From: Coprobacillus sp. CAG:698
Lineage (GTDB): Bacteria; Bacillota_I; Bacilli_A; ML615J-28; CAG-698
Reading direction: 5' to 3'
Assembly (NCBI GenBank): GCA_000431235.1
Contig: HF988716.1
Coordinates: forward strand, 1-40,160
Length of the DNA stretch: 40,160 nt
Shown here: positions 1 to 7,597 of the stretch, one piece after another
Numbering within the stretch: position 1 is the first letter of the stretch
How the letters are laid out: every line of letters starts with the position of its first letter
Made by a program: the position numbers and the translations under genes
The notes under the pieces: generated by a model
What the model saw: the letters and a program-made list of their open reading frames with translations, nothing else
Database searches by the model: none
Told to the model about the DNA's origin: nothing

Positions 1-1
1 T

Positions 2-15
2 CATTCACTCCTTTT
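2..15 (-). promoter_or_regulatory. Ribosome site and likely start of a gene running off the left edge
   Basis: Read on the minus strand, AAAAGGAG is followed three bases later by an ATG at 4..2. The spacing is short, so the true start may lie just outside the window. The upstream promoter and two CIRCE elements imply a heat-shock gene such as groES, hrcA, dnaK or a Clp ATPase. Which one cannot be seen. Confidence 0.5.
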
Positions 16-32
16 AATTATTTAATACTTTA

Positions 33-59
33 TTAGCACTCTTCTATCTCAAGTGCTAA
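33..59. promoter_or_regulatory. CIRCE operator, promoter-proximal copy (HrcA binding site)
   Basis: TTAGCACTC, nine bases, AAGTGCTAA. This matches the CIRCE consensus TTAGCACTC-N9-GAGTGCTAA with one mismatch in the right arm. It lies just downstream of the -10 box at 64-69, over the probable transcription start, where HrcA would block initiation of the operon beyond the left edge. Confidence 0.9.
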
Positions 60-63
60 TAAT

Positions 64-91
64 ATTATACCACAATTTTTAGCAGTGTCAA
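64..91 (-). promoter_or_regulatory. SigA-type promoter of the heat-shock operon
   Basis: On the minus strand there is TTGACA (91..86), a 16-base spacer and TATAAT (69..64). The -35 box lies inside the distal CIRCE copy and the start region falls in the proximal copy, so both operators overlap the promoter. Confidence 0.85.
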
Positions 92-105
92 TAGGTAAGT
101 GCTAA
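79..105. promoter_or_regulatory. CIRCE operator, distal copy overlapping the -35 box
   Basis: TTAGCAGTG, nine bases, AAGTGCTAA. It has the CIRCE architecture with the canonical N9 spacer and two mismatches from the consensus arms. It is 46 bp from the first copy and covers the TTGACA box. Confidence 0.85.
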
Positions 106-120
106 AAAAGTTAAATTTTT

Positions 121-154
121 TTAAAAAAAATATCTATGTTAAGAACATAGATAT
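121..154 (-). terminator. Intrinsic terminator of the D-Ala-D-Ala dipeptidase gene
   Basis: ATATCTATGTT (130-140) pairs perfectly with AACATAGATAT (144-154) around a three-base loop. On the minus strand a run of eight T follows. The stem begins at the stop codon of the gene. Confidence 0.85.
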
Positions 155-804
155 CATTTTTGTTTATTTATAAGATTCTTATCAATAGGAAAAGTAAAAT
201 ATGTATCTGGATAAGGTTCATCTATCAAATTAAAATGCCACCATTCCGAGTTTATTCCTTTAAAGCCATTTTCAATCATTATCTTGTGTAATAATTTTCG
301 ATTATTAATTTGCTCTTCTGTTAAGCCTTCAGTATAGCTTGAATGAGATACATCACCGAAGTTATCAAATACTCCACCCATGTCAACTTCTTTTCCTGTT
401 TTTAAATTAAATAATGTTAAATCTATAGAACTTCCTCGAGTGTGCCCTGACTTGCTAGCAATAAAACCTTTTTCGAATAGTTCTTCTTTTTTTGTTTCTG
501 GGTAAAAGATTTCTTTCATTCTCGTATCATTTATATCTTTTGCCCATCTCACAAAATGATCAACAGCAGTTTGTGGGCGATACGCATCATATACTTTAAA
601 CGCATATCCTAGTTTTTTTGCTTCTTCATTAGCTTTTTGTAAAGCAAGGGCCGCTTCTAAAACAACAAGAATAATAGGATCATCATAACCATCTATTTTA
701 TCACCAATAAAATTATATGTTGTATGGTATCTAACTTCTTCAATTATATCAGGAACATATTCCGATAGAATAACAAATCCACTTGCATCATTACTATATT
801 TCAT
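154..804 (-). CDS. ddpX: D-alanyl-D-alanine dipeptidase, VanX/DdpX type (M15D)
   Basis: A 216-residue zinc dipeptidase of the VanX/DdpX family that hydrolyses D-Ala-D-Ala. The zinc ligands are visible: SGHTRGSSIDL supplies His121 and Asp128, and EWWHF supplies catalytic Glu187 and ligand His190. The spacing is nearly that of VanX (H116, D123, E181, H184). Arg76 in DAYRP matches the transition-state arginine. There is no signal peptide, so it is probably cytoplasmic, as VanX is. Start ATG at 804 has a strong GAGGAGG six bases upstream. No vanH, vanA or vanRS neighbours are present, so a role in cell-wall dipeptide recycling is more likely than vancomycin resistance. The gene stands alone between gap and its own terminator. 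Confidence 0.92.
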   Translation of the reverse strand: MKYSNDASGFVILSEYVPDIIEEVRYHTTYNFIGDKIDGYDDPIILVVLEAALALQKANEEAKKLGYAFKVYDAYRPQTAVDHFVRWAKDINDTRMKEIFYPETKKEELFEKGFIASKSGHTRGSSIDLTLFNLKTGKEVDMGGVFDNFGDVSHSSYTEGLTEEQINNRKLLHKIMIENGFKGINSEWWHFNLIDEPYPDTYFTFPIDKNLINKQK

Positions 805-870
805 TTGTTTCCTCCTCGTATAATTATAAAAATATTATACTATATTAAGCTTATTTTGTAAATATTGCAT

Positions 871-903
871 AATAAAAACTCTATAGTTTTCACTACAGAG
901 TTT
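871..903 (-). terminator. Intrinsic terminator of gap
   Basis: AAACTCTATAG (876-886) pairs with CTACAGAGTTT (893-903) with one mismatch. On the minus strand it is followed by TTTTTATT. It lies 18 bases past the gap stop codon. Confidence 0.75.
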
Positions 904-920
904 ATTACCTTAAATAGAAA

Positions 921-1940
921 CTATTTTAATTCAGCAAAGTATTTAATAGTTCTAACCATTTGTGAAGTATATGAATTTTCATTATCATACCAAGCAACAA
1001 CTTGAACTTGATATAATCCTTCACTAACTTTGATAACCATTGTTTGAGTTGCATCAAATAATGAACCATATCTGATTCCGATAATATCACTTGATACTAA
1101 TGGTTCTTCAGTATATCCAAATGATTCAGAAGCTTGTGCTTTCATTGCTGCGTTAACAGCTTCAACTGTAACTTCTTTATCAGATTTTACAACTGCTACT
1201 AAAATTGTTGTAGATCCTGTTGGAACTGGAACACGTTGAGCAGATCCGATTAATTTTCCATTTAATTCAGGAATAACTAAACCGATAGCTTTTGCTGCAC
1301 CTGTTGAATTAGGAACGATGTTAACAGCTGCTGCTCTTGCTCTTCTTAAATCGCCTTTTCTATGTGGGCCATCAAGAACCATTTGATCACCAGTATAAGC
1401 ATGAACAGTTGTCATAATACCAGTTTGAATTGGAAATGCATCATTTAATGCCTTAGTCATAGGAGCTAAGCAGTTTGTTGTACATGAAGCTGCAGAGATA
1501 ATTTGATCTTCAGCAGTTAAAGTTTCATGATTAACATTGTAAACGATAGTCTTTAAATCTTTTCCAGCAGGAGCAGAAATAACAACTTTCTTAGCGCCAG
1601 CATTGATATGAGCCATTGATTTTTCTTTAGAAGTATAGAAACCAGTACATTCTAATACTACATCAACGCCTAATTCTTTCCATGGGCAGTTAGCTGCATC
1701 TTTTTCAGCATAAATAGTAATTTCTTTTCCGTCAACAACGATTGAAGATTCTTTAGCAACAACTTTGTCGCCTAATTCATATCTTCCTTGTGCAGAATCG
1801 TATTTTAATAAGTGTGCTAACATCTCTGGAGATGTTAAATCATTGATGGCAACGATTTCGTATCTGTCATCATTAAACATTTGTCTAAAAGCTAAACGGC
1901 CAATACGGCCAAAGCCATTAATAGCTACTTTTACAGCCAT
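921..1940 (-). CDS. gap: Glyceraldehyde-3-phosphate dehydrogenase, type I
   Basis: A 339-residue, full-length GAPDH: the glycolytic, NAD-dependent conversion of glyceraldehyde-3-phosphate to 1,3-bisphosphoglycerate in the cytoplasm. The Rossmann motif NGFGRIGR is at residues 8-15. Asp34 in AINDL is typical of NAD specificity. The active-site Cys153 lies in SAASCTTNC, and the C-terminal AWYDNE motif is intact. Start ATG at 1940 has AAAGGAG nine bases upstream. The base composition is richer in GC than neighbouring genes, as expected for a highly expressed gene. It is monocistronic, with its own promoter and terminator; pgk and tpi are not adjacent. Confidence 0.98.
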   Translation of the reverse strand: MAVKVAINGFGRIGRLAFRQMFNDDRYEIVAINDLTSPEMLAHLLKYDSAQGRYELGDKVVAKESSIVVDGKEITIYAEKDAANCPWKELGVDVVLECTGFYTSKEKSMAHINAGAKKVVISAPAGKDLKTIVYNVNHETLTAEDQIISAASCTTNCLAPMTKALNDAFPIQTGIMTTVHAYTGDQMVLDGPHRKGDLRRARAAAVNIVPNSTGAAKAIGLVIPELNGKLIGSAQRVPVPTGSTTILVAVVKSDKEVTVEAVNAAMKAQASESFGYTEEPLVSSDIIGIRYGSLFDATQTMVIKVSEGLYQVQVVAWYDNENSYTSQMVRTIKYFAELK

Positions 1941-1996
1941 AATTCATTTCTCCTTTTTGGTTTATTACCTTATATTTGGTTTTCTTTACCTTCTAT

Positions 1997-2025
1997 AGTA
2001 TACCACAGTTCCCAAATAATTACAA
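1997..2025 (-). promoter_or_regulatory. Promoter of gap
   Basis: On the minus strand: TTGTAA (2025..2020), a 17-base spacer and TATACT (2002..1997), preceded by TGG to form an extended -10 element. It is about 60 bases upstream of the gap start codon. Confidence 0.75.
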
Positions 2026-2129
2026 TTATTTTTTAAAACTTGATAACTTTTTTAAGCGTTTTCGTTATTTTTAAGCATATTTTCTAATTTTTATATTTTT
2101 TTATTACAAACAAAAGATTAATTTTATAC

Positions 2130-4730
2130 TCAATAATTAATTTTAATAGGACTTTTACCACACGCTTTAAACTCACCATTTAAAAATCTACTAATAGCGT
2201 AGCAACTTGCTTTTTGGTATCCATATACATTTATATAAATAGATATATTGTCATAGCACATAATATCATAAGGTGAATCAAGCCCTATAACTATAAATTC
2301 TTTATTATTTTTTGTTATCGTATTAACTAAATTTATAATCTGAGTCTCATTTTTAGTTTGTACGTTCGAAAATGCTAAAACAATAGCATCATATTTTTTA
2401 ACTAAAGTATTTAATTCACTAATAACATTCTGATTTACTTTATTTATATCAAACGTATCAACCATATAACCTTTTTCAGCAAAATAATCTTTACAAAACG
2501 AACCTAAGGTATTAGTACTAGATGTAGACAAATCAAAACTACAATTGCTAGAAACAATTAGTGTTTTCTTTGTTTTATCTAAGCCCTTAAAATCACCTTT
2601 AAGCAAGGTTAAACTTTCCATCGCCAGTTCATTATTAAACATTTCATTTTCTAAAAGTTCTTCTTGCGTAAGAGGAGAATATTCTTTTTCCTCAAGTAAA
2701 CCTTGTTTGATTTTTTTAAGAAGAATTCTTCGAACTGATTCATCAATTCTTTCAGTACTGATTACACCATCTATAACAGCATTATATAACCCTTGATAAG
2801 CCTTCTTGGCATTACCTAGTCCTGTATAAGTCAAAATATCAGCCCCAGCTAGAACAGCTTTAACACTAGTTTCATCATATGAACCAAAATATTTTGCTAT
2901 CGCATTCATCTCCATAGAATCAGTTATGATTAGACCTTCAAATCCTAATTTTTCACGTAAAATATTTTGTAATATTTCTTGTGATAGTGTCGCAGGGTAC
3001 TCACTATCAATTTTACTAAAAATTATATGTGTTGTCATAATTGAATCAATCCCTGCATTTATCGCACTAATAAATGGAGCTAGTTCCATTTGCAATAATT
3101 CTTCATAGGTCGATTCAATCATTGGCAAACCATAATGAGAGTCAACCGATGTATTACCATGACCTGGGAAATGCTTACTAGCTGCTAAGACGTTAGCTTC
3201 TTTTAAGCCTTTAATCATATTAGTACCATATAAAGCAACTTCTATTGGATTATCCGAATAACTTCTAACCCCGATTACGGGATTTAAATAGTTATTATTA
3301 ACATCAAGCACAGGAGCAAAATCAGTATTAATCCCATAGCTTAAAAGCTCCTTGCCCATAATTAGACCAACATTATAGGAATTCTTATAATTTCCTGTAG
3401 CTCCTAAAGCCATATTGGAAATAAAATGTGTAGCTCCATTAGTTAGGCGAGCAACTCTTCCGCCTTCTTGATCAGTAGCAATAAAGGCTCTAATTAGATT
3501 ATTTTGAATCATACACTCTTGTATTATTTGTGACATACCAAGAATTGTTTCTGGATTATTTACATTATAGCCCATGTAAATAATATTGCCAAAATTATAC
3601 TCATTAATTGCACTAATTAACTCATCTGAGCAGTATGTTCCTGTAAACCCAGTAACAAACATTTGTCCTAATTTCTGATTTAAAGTCATTTTGCTAAGTA
3701 GTTCATTAGCTTTAGCTATACTTTTTTCATCTATAACATTTTCTTTTTCGGAAATGTTTATCTTTATTTCCGAAAATATTTCTTGGTTATCTTTTAATGT
3801 GGCTTTTACTGTAACCTCCCCACAAGCAAGAGCTAAGATATAACCATTATTTATAATAGCTTTTGTTTTGTCACTAACTTCCCATTCAAGATCCTTTCTA
3901 ATGTTACTATTATATTTAACCTCTATAAAACCAATTTCACCTGTTTTAAGTTCTTCTTTACCTGAAAGTGTAAAATCTCTATCACTATTAGGCAAACACG
4001 TTATTTGAATTTCCTCAAATATATCTTTTTCAGCTTCAAGATAGACTTTTATAGTAGTTATTCCTTCTTTTAAACCAACAATAAATCCTTCTTTAATGGT
4101 TATTATAGATTCATCGCTTATTTCAATTATAGTATTTAAATTTTGAGGAATTGTTTCTATTTCAAAAGGAATAGATTTTCCCACTTCAACACTATTTAAA
4201 GTCTTAATTTTCACAGCCTTTTTCACATTTTCTTTTACTATTACTTCATATTCACTATTATTAGTTCCTATATACGCAATTACTTTGGCTGTTCCTACTT
4301 TTTTCGCCTTCGCTACACCTTCACTAGAAACCTCGAGAATAGATTCATCAGATGATTTAAACAAAACATCCCCATCAGGTTTAGATGTAGCTGAAAAAGT
4401 ATACGTTTCCCCAACAAGCATACTACTTATACCTTTAATCGATATTTCATACTTTTTCTCGATTACCTCAACTTTATGTTTTGCCTCTAAGTCTTTATAT
4501 TTACAAGTAATTATCGCATTTCCCTCACTAATTCCCTTAAGAGTATTTTGAACAACCTCACACACACTATCATCACTAGATTCCCAGGTAACATTTTCAT
4601 AATTAGCATTTAAATTTATGATTTCCCCTACTTCGATTTTCTCTTTAATATCTATAAGTAATTCTTTCTTCTGGCAGCTAACTAGTAAACATAGTAATAA
4701 TAGATTTAAAACAATCAGTAACTTTTTCAT
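2130..4730 (-). CDS. Lipoprotein GH3 beta-N-acetylhexosaminidase with N-terminal Ig-like (Big2) domains
   Basis: A surface lipoprotein of about 866 residues. A lipoprotein signal ends in LLVSC (Cys19). Roughly residues 27-330 hold about four Big2-type Ig-like repeats (VTWESSDDS, LFKSSDES). The GH3 catalytic domain follows. It carries the NagZ-type KHFPGHGNTSVDSH loop with the Asp530/His532 acid-base dyad, the nucleophile Asp604 in IITDSMEM, and a C-terminal GH3_C-like domain. NagZ relatives remove GlcNAc from muropeptides or glycans; here the enzyme would act outside the membrane. The second Met (4730) is chosen because MKKLLIV begins the signal peptide and GGA lies seven bases upstream. An alternative start is 4742. 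It ends in TGA. Confidence 0.88.
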   Translation of the reverse strand: MKKLLIVLNLLLLCLLVSCQKKELLIDIKEKIEVGEIINLNANYENVTWESSDDSVCEVVQNTLKGISEGNAIITCKYKDLEAKHKVEVIEKKYEISIKGISSMLVGETYTFSATSKPDGDVLFKSSDESILEVSSEGVAKAKKVGTAKVIAYIGTNNSEYEVIVKENVKKAVKIKTLNSVEVGKSIPFEIETIPQNLNTIIEISDESIITIKEGFIVGLKEGITTIKVYLEAEKDIFEEIQITCLPNSDRDFTLSGKEELKTGEIGFIEVKYNSNIRKDLEWEVSDKTKAIINNGYILALACGEVTVKATLKDNQEIFSEIKINISEKENVIDEKSIAKANELLSKMTLNQKLGQMFVTGFTGTYCSDELISAINEYNFGNIIYMGYNVNNPETILGMSQIIQECMIQNNLIRAFIATDQEGGRVARLTNGATHFISNMALGATGNYKNSYNVGLIMGKELLSYGINTDFAPVLDVNNNYLNPVIGVRSYSDNPIEVALYGTNMIKGLKEANVLAASKHFPGHGNTSVDSHYGLPMIESTYEELLQMELAPFISAINAGIDSIMTTHIIFSKIDSEYPATLSQEILQNILREKLGFEGLIITDSMEMNAIAKYFGSYDETSVKAVLAGADILTYTGLGNAKKAYQGLYNAVIDGVISTERIDESVRRILLKKIKQGLLEEKEYSPLTQEELLENEMFNNELAMESLTLLKGDFKGLDKTKKTLIVSSNCSFDLSTSSTNTLGSFCKDYFAEKGYMVDTFDINKVNQNVISELNTLVKKYDAIVLAFSNVQTKNETQIINLVNTITKNNKEFIVIGLDSPYDIMCYDNISIYINVYGYQKASCYAISRFLNGEFKACGKSPIKINY

Positions 4731-4913
4731 AACATATTCCATACTTTAAGCATAATTTTATCATACATTCTAGATTATATCAAGACTTGTAAATTTAAGC
4801 TGTCTTGATTTTTTCTTGCAAACGATTAATTATACATTTTCATTAATTTAACTCATTACATAGAAAATTTTTGTATAAATAGAAAGATATAAAAGCTAAT
4901 TTATTATTTTTAT

Positions 4914-4942
4914 TTGTTTTATAAACTAATGTATGCTATAAT
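4914..4942 (+). promoter_or_regulatory. Promoter of the paralogous membrane-protein pair
   Basis: TTGTTT (4914-4919), a 17-base spacer and TATAAT (4937-4942), with TGC immediately before the -10 (extended -10). Transcription would start near 4949, giving an unusually long leader of about 145 bases that contains the 21-bp repeats. The rest of the 4743-5094 gap is AT-rich with no gene seen. Confidence 0.7.
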
Positions 4943-5008
4943 ATAGGTGCTTTGGTTTATATAAAACTTAAAGTATAAAAATGTTAATAAAAGGATATAA
5001 TAAATTAA

Positions 5009-5071
5009 AAGATATAATAAAAATATAATAAGATACATTAAAAATATGATAAGATATAATAAAAATATGAT
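5009..5071 (+). repeat. Three tandem copies of a 21-bp AT-rich repeat
   Basis: Three adjacent 21-base units at 5009-5029, 5030-5050 and 5051-5071 match the pattern AAGATAYAWTAAAAATATRAT. A degenerate partial copy (GGATATAATAAATTAAA) starts at about 4993. The array sits in the untranslated leader, directly before the ribosome site of the gene at 5095. The unit is a multiple of three but there is no reading frame of note. Confidence 0.85.
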
Positions 5072-5094
5072 AATTAGAAAGGAGACTAATTATA

Positions 5095-5826
5095 ATGTTT
5101 ACAAGAATAAAAAAATCAATTTGGTTTAAGTTATTATTAATTTTTATACCTATCTTCATAGCTATTTGTGTTGTCTTAGGATTAATTGTTGTTTTGCTAA
5201 TTGCTATTGCTGATGGCTTTGGAGGTATTTCAAAAGAATTTGATATTGAATTACAAAACCCTTTCTCACAAATTGCCATCAAAGAGAATACTACTATAAC
5301 ACTAGATAGACTTGATGATGAAAAAAGTCATATTTATGTTATCTACGAAACAGATGCGGATTTAGCTGGCGAAGTGTATTTCTATACAAATTCAAGTATG
5401 TACAAAATTAATTACCTGGAAGTAGATGGAATCAAACAAACAACTGATTCAGGTTCGTATGTCATTAATGCTACGGGAAAACACGATATAAAACTAGAAT
5501 TAATCTATGAAATTAAAATCGATAAATATAGAAGGTACGAAGGATTCTTTGTTATAAATAATATTCCTTCTTCTACTCTTAAATTATCTGTCAACTTCAA
5601 AATCAAAAATGCTGAAGATCTAGTTAAACAAGACGAAAAAATAAACATCGTCACTAAAACTTCTTCTCTTAAATACTATACACCTAGTGAAAGAATTCCA
5701 TTCTACCAATTTTATACTGTATTCTTCTATTTCACAATCATTTATACAGTTGGAGGAATTACCTTTGCAATAATTGTATTTGTGAAAAGCCATAAGGAAA
5801 AGAAAGCTATAGAAAAAATTGAATAA
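5095..5826 (+). CDS. Membrane-anchored protein of unknown function, paralogue A
   Basis: 243 residues. There is a hydrophobic segment at about 11-42 after a basic start (FTRIKKSIWFK), an exposed domain of about 160 residues, and a second transmembrane segment at about 205-232 followed by a lysine-rich cytoplasmic tail. The topology is therefore N-in/C-in with an extracellular middle domain. It shares landmarks in the same order with the next gene: the (T)KI(R)KSI..K start, GFFVINNIPSSTL and SERIPFY. Start ATG at 5095 has AGGAG about ten bases upstream. I do not recognise the family. It is one of only two plus-strand genes in the window and is followed by a terminator. Confidence 0.8.
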   Translation: MFTRIKKSIWFKLLLIFIPIFIAICVVLGLIVVLLIAIADGFGGISKEFDIELQNPFSQIAIKENTTITLDRLDDEKSHIYVIYETDADLAGEVYFYTNSSMYKINYLEVDGIKQTTDSGSYVINATGKHDIKLELIYEIKIDKYRRYEGFFVINNIPSSTLKLSVNFKIKNAEDLVKQDEKINIVTKTSSLKYYTPSERIPFYQFYTVFFYFTIIYTVGGITFAIIVFVKSHKEKKAIEKIE

Positions 5827-5828
5827 AT

Positions 5829-5857
5829 AAAGGTGGCAACAAAGTCACCTTTTTATT
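5829..5857 (+). terminator. Terminator between the two paralogous membrane genes
   Basis: AAAGGTG (5829-5835) pairs with CACCTTT (5846-5852), and the T-rich tract TTTTATTAT follows. It begins at the stop codon. Partial readthrough could feed the next gene, which has no obvious promoter of its own. Confidence 0.75.
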
Positions 5858-5903
5858 ATAATAAAAGTCTTATATATGAAAAATATGAAAGGTAAGGAAA
5901 AAT

Positions 5904-6695
5904 ATGTATCTATTTACAAAAATCAGAAAATCAATCACGTTTAAAGTTTTATTTTATTTAACTTTTTTTGTCATTTTGCTATCCATTTTGGCTCTCGGTG
6001 TTGTATTCTTTTTATTATTGGTGGTCATTGCCGGTTCCATGTGGAGCCCAAAGGATTATACAACCCTTGCTCTACCTATTGACAGTATTTATTATGATTC
6101 TTTCGAAAATGTACAAATCAATATCACAGAAGCAAATCTTGATAAAAAAGAGCTACTTGTAGAGTACACAGGTGATATCACTTTAAATAAAGCAATCAAC
6201 CTTTATCAATACGATAGTCGTAATGATGATTCTTACAAAATAACTAATATCTATATAAATGGTATTGATGTGCCTATTACTGAAAAAACTACTTCATCAA
6301 GCTATTTTTCATTAAATAGTTTAGATAAATTAAATTTAAAAATTAAAATGCACTACTACAACGTTACCTTTGAAGAGTTTGATGACTTCCAAGGTTTCAT
6401 AGTAATTAATTCTATTCCCAATTCGACACTTTCGATACCTGAAGGATATAAACTTGCTAGCCACCAAAAAATCACTGAAGATCTTCAAGTAAAGGGAAAA
6501 AAAATAATTATCTCTTTTCCTGGTTTTTCTCAAAAATATAAACCAATTATCGAAAGAATTCCTCTTTTTAAAGTTGTTGAAGTTATTTTGATAATTAGTG
6601 CAGTATATGTTCCTCTAATGATTATCTTCTCAATAGTTGTCTTTACAGGATCATTTATCGAAAAGAAAAAAGCTAAGAAACACTTAGCTAGTTAG
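5904..6695 (+). CDS. Membrane-anchored protein of unknown function, paralogue B
   Basis: 263 residues with the same layout as the preceding gene. There is a basic start and a long N-terminal hydrophobic segment (about 15-45), an extracellular middle domain with GFIVINSIPNSTL and IERIPLF, a second transmembrane segment at about 222-248, and the basic tail EKKKAKKHLAS. Start ATG at 5904 has AAGGA five bases upstream. The shared order of motifs indicates a tandem duplication. The function is unknown. A basic N-terminus before a transmembrane segment plus an ordered ectodomain would fit a sensor or envelope assembly factor, but nothing in the sequence proves it. Confidence 0.8.
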   Translation: MYLFTKIRKSITFKVLFYLTFFVILLSILALGVVFFLLLVVIAGSMWSPKDYTTLALPIDSIYYDSFENVQINITEANLDKKELLVEYTGDITLNKAINLYQYDSRNDDSYKITNIYINGIDVPITEKTTSSSYFSLNSLDKLNLKIKMHYYNVTFEEFDDFQGFIVINSIPNSTLSIPEGYKLASHQKITEDLQVKGKKIIISFPGFSQKYKPIIERIPLFKVVEVILIISAVYVPLMIIFSIVVFTGSFIEKKKAKKHLAS

Positions 6696-6719
6696 GTTAT
6701 GTGCAAACATAGCCTTTTT
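6695..6719 (+). terminator. Terminator with GCAA tetraloop
   Basis: GGTTATGT (6695-6702) and ACATAGCC (6707-6714) close a GCAA (GNRA-type) loop and are followed by TTTTT. It lies between two convergent genes and ends the plus-strand transcript. The minus strand has no T tract here. Confidence 0.85.
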
Positions 6720-7164
6720 ATTTACCATCAATATAATCTAAAAGTGCTTTGCAGCCTTCATATATTTCTTGATAACATTTATCAAAATCTCTTGTGTACC
6801 AAGGATCATCAACATCTTTATCACTATTAATAAAGTATAATAGTTTTTTTATTTTATTTTCATTATCAGTACTCATTACTCTTCTAACATTGTATAAATT
6901 TTCTTCATCCATTACAATAATAAAATCAAATTTATCATAATCTTCTTTAGTAATTCTTCTTGCTTTATGAGTACCATAAGGTATTTTGTGTTTATCAAGA
7001 ACTTCCTTAGCAAGATAGTACATAGAGTTTCCGACTTCTTCAAACGAAGTTGCTTTTGATTCAATCAAAAAATCATCACGATTTTTTGTTAGGTATTTCA
7101 TAATATATTCTGCCATAGGGGAACGGCATATATTTCCATGGCATACAAATAAAATTTTATGCAT
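6718..7164 (-). CDS. Low-molecular-weight protein-tyrosine phosphatase
   Basis: 148 residues, the normal length for LMW-PTP (Wzb/YwlE/PtpA class). It hydrolyses phosphotyrosine or phosphoarginine on proteins. The P-loop CHGNICRS gives nucleophile Cys8 and Arg14, and the general acid is Asp120 in DDPW. Its partner (a tyrosine or arginine kinase) is not in the window, so its substrate cannot be assigned. Start ATG at 7164 has AAGGAG seven bases upstream. It follows the gene at 7190 by 25 bases and probably shares a transcript with it and the GH5 lipoprotein. Confidence 0.95.
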   Translation of the reverse strand: MHKILFVCHGNICRSPMAEYIMKYLTKNRDDFLIESKATSFEEVGNSMYYLAKEVLDKHKIPYGTHKARRITKEDYDKFDFIIVMDEENLYNVRRVMSTDNENKIKKLLYFINSDKDVDDPWYTRDFDKCYQEIYEGCKALLDYIDGK

Positions 7165-7189
7165 TATTTTACTCCTTAATTTTTATTAA

Positions 7190-7597
7190 TTAAGCTCCAT
7201 CCCAGTGATTATCGCAAACGTTAGTTTCTTTATTTATAACTCTTTCAGTGTTTTTAGTTTTCTTCGAAAGTATTTTATTATATCTTTCATTTGATAACAA
7301 ATATATACATTTGTTATCATTTTTAAAATATTCAAACCCTAAGTCTAGAGCTATTTGTTTATCATAATCACTATTCATTTTCATATATATTATGTTAGTC
7401 TTATTAAATAGAAAATCACATATTTTCTTTAAACTTTCTTTAGAATATTTGTTATTAATGTTTTTAATAGTAACCATTAGCCCATCATTAAATTCATTAA
7501 CATATATTTCCTTTAAAGTTTCATTATCATTAGAAATGATTTGCAAATGATAGTTATCTTGGAAATCATTAGTATTTAGTCTAACATTTTCATTCAT
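7190..7597 (-). CDS. Hypothetical protein, weakly GNAT-like C-terminus
   Basis: 135 residues, rich in Asn and Lys, soluble. Residues about 92-115 (DKQIALDLGFEYFKNDNKC) resemble the last strands of GNAT acetyltransferases, where ALDLGF would be the alpha4-beta6 part. The diagnostic acetyl-CoA loop (R/QxxGxG/A) is not visible, so this is only a suggestion. Its ATG overlaps the stop of the GH5 lipoprotein gene (ATGA at 7594-7597), so translation is coupled to it. Confidence 0.6.
   Translation of the reverse strand: MNENVRLNTNDFQDNYHLQIISNDNETLKEIYVNEFNDGLMVTIKNINNKYSKESLKKICDFLFNKTNIIYMKMNSDYDKQIALDLGFEYFKNDNKCIYLLSNERYNKILSKKTKNTERVINKETNVCDNHWDGA

Noticed and set aside
154..804. Vancomycin-resistance (vanX) operon
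   Set aside because: Only the dipeptidase is present; no vanH, ligase or two-component genes adjoin it. Chromosomal DdpX-type function is more likely.
1765..1998. Plus-strand ORF over the gap promoter and 5' end
   Set aside because: It is antisense to the well-defined gap gene, has no ribosome site and matches no family.
4968..5282. Minus-strand 104-codon ORF opposite the first membrane paralogue
   Set aside because: It is low-complexity Ile/Asn/Phe-rich translation of the 21-bp repeats and overlaps the convincing plus-strand gene.
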